20,230 bases of DNA from Ophiothrix spiculata (taxonomy: Eukaryota > Echinodermata > Ophiuroidea > Amphilepidida > Ophiotrichidae). The notes beneath the pieces are model-generated. The model worked only from the letters and a program-made list of their open reading frames with translations, was not told the origin of the DNA and searched no databases. This document shows, piece by piece, positions 19,462 through 20,230 of this stretch (the first letter of the stretch is position 1; each line of letters starts with the position of its first letter). Both the position numbers and the translations under genes were made by a program. The stretch lies in assembly GCA_000969725.1 (NCBI GenBank), contig JXSR01S019248.1. The stretch is one strand, 5' to 3'.

Positions 19462-19565
19462 CTGTGGAAAAAGCAAACAAAACAAACAAATAATTAGCTC
19501 AATTAGCTCTAATTGTTGTGGTAAATTTTTCCTCATTCCTTGGACTTGAGAGACATTTTTTCAAA

Positions 19566-19938
19566 ACTTAAAGCTAGGTGCAATTCATAATTTTGATGTT
19601 ACAAAAACCTTGCCTCTTTTCCAGCTAAATAAAAAGAAGAGTACAACATAAACATATACTGAAAATTTCACTTGATTCCGACCATTCGTTTTCAAGTTAC
19701 AAGTTTTTCAGCATTTTGAAAATCACCATAGGCTTCTGTGTTGTAATTATTGTCGGGTCCCGACAATAATTAGAAAATGACACATTTTCTCAGTTTTCTC
19801 AAATATGCAAGCATGTATGAAAGAATGGTTTGAGGATAGTAACATATACCAGTTGTGGATTCTTATAAGCTAAAAAACTCAATTTTGATAGCGGTGACCT
19901 TGAGGATGAAAAGTGGATCATGAATTGCCCCTTTAAGG
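19566..19938. mobile_element. Candidate foldback element centred on a palindrome
   Basis: The left end (ACTTAAAGCTAGGTGCAATTC near 19566-19586) and the inverted right end (CCTTAAAGGGGCAATTCAT) share CTTAAAG and GCAATTCAT. The 29-bp perfect palindrome at 19744-19772 lies almost exactly at the midpoint. The right terminus resembles one at 9473-9500. It lies in the intron upstream of the 19261-19461 exon. Confidence 0.4.
19744..19772. repeat. Perfect 29-bp palindrome
   Basis: TAATTATTGTCGGG, a single T, then CCCGACAATAATTA: 14-bp arms with no mismatch and a one-base centre. Confidence 0.95.
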
Positions 19939-20230
19939 AAAACTAGGGATAGATAAATGTATGTGTAACAGTTGTAAAATTCTCATCATGTAGCCACAAC
20001 AGTTACGGTGAGATCCCTTTTATCCGATGCGGTTGAGGTGCGTTTCGCACTGTAAGGGTACTGGTAGTGGTATATCCAATGTGGATCACATGATTGAATG
20101 GTATCAGGACTTGATCAGGTTTACACCCTGGTCACATAATCGCGGACTTGGTAGATATGTCATGAATTTGAGATATATGATCAATTCTTTTTACCCTCGC
20201 AGGATGGACCAGCTACCAACATAGACTATA
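19939..20230. other. No gene recognised at the right edge
   Basis: The stretch 20005-20220 is slightly richer in GC and has a 65-codon plus-strand frame without family resemblance. It does not contain the preceding NKAIN exon (the TM2-TM3 part) on the minus strand. Confidence 0.4.

Overview
The window looks like nuclear DNA of an animal: AT-rich, almost gene-free, no long open reading frames, canonical GT-AG exon borders, and a heavy load of short non-autonomous transposons. The gene content (an NKAIN-family gene) together with the tRNA-derived SINE and the many miniature inverted-repeat elements fits a bilaterian, most likely a marine invertebrate. A deuterostome such as an acorn worm, echinoderm or lancelet is my guess; the species cannot be fixed from the sequence.

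Only one gene is recognised. Two minus-strand exons (19261-19461 and 14698-14758) join in phase and encode the extracellular loop and fourth membrane segment of an NKAIN protein (Na,K-ATPase beta-1-subunit-interacting protein). The earlier exons should lie beyond the right edge. The exon carrying the conserved C-terminal FDFIGGFD motif was not found and probably lies beyond the left edge. Between the two exons is a 51-nt candidate cassette exon (18409-18459) with good splice signals that would keep the frame. So about 4.5 kb is certainly intron, and most of the window left of 14.7 kb is probably intron too.

The rest is a dense mosaic of mobile and repeated DNA. From left to right: a 301-bp inverted-repeat element (1141-1441); a 0.37-kb duplicated block (1896-2270 and 2703-3069); a tRNA-type SINE with an unusually long target duplication (3162-3407); a 0.96-kb element with Tc1/mariner-like ends (3728-4689); a three-unit minisatellite (5377-5750); a nested pair of elements (7467-8368, with 7666-8217 inside) rich in nuclear-receptor half-sites; a clean hAT/P-like MITE with 22-bp perfect ends (8527-8865); a four-copy 0.22-kb repeat family (8874-10406); a three-unit 0.13-kb tandem repeat (11196-11580); two inverted copies of one MITE (11924-12156 and 14426-14650); a 168-bp MITE (12160-12327); a 325-bp element with perfect 25-bp ends (12801-13125); hairpin-rich GC islands (13.5-13.9 kb); a hAT-like element inserted into one of two tandem units whose sister unit is the empty site (15112-15545); and a large foldback centred on a perfect 29-bp palindrome (19566-19938).

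No new gene system was found. The most informative items are the NKAIN gene with its possible cassette exon, the filled/empty-site pair at 15.1-15.5 kb, and the palindrome at 19.75 kb.
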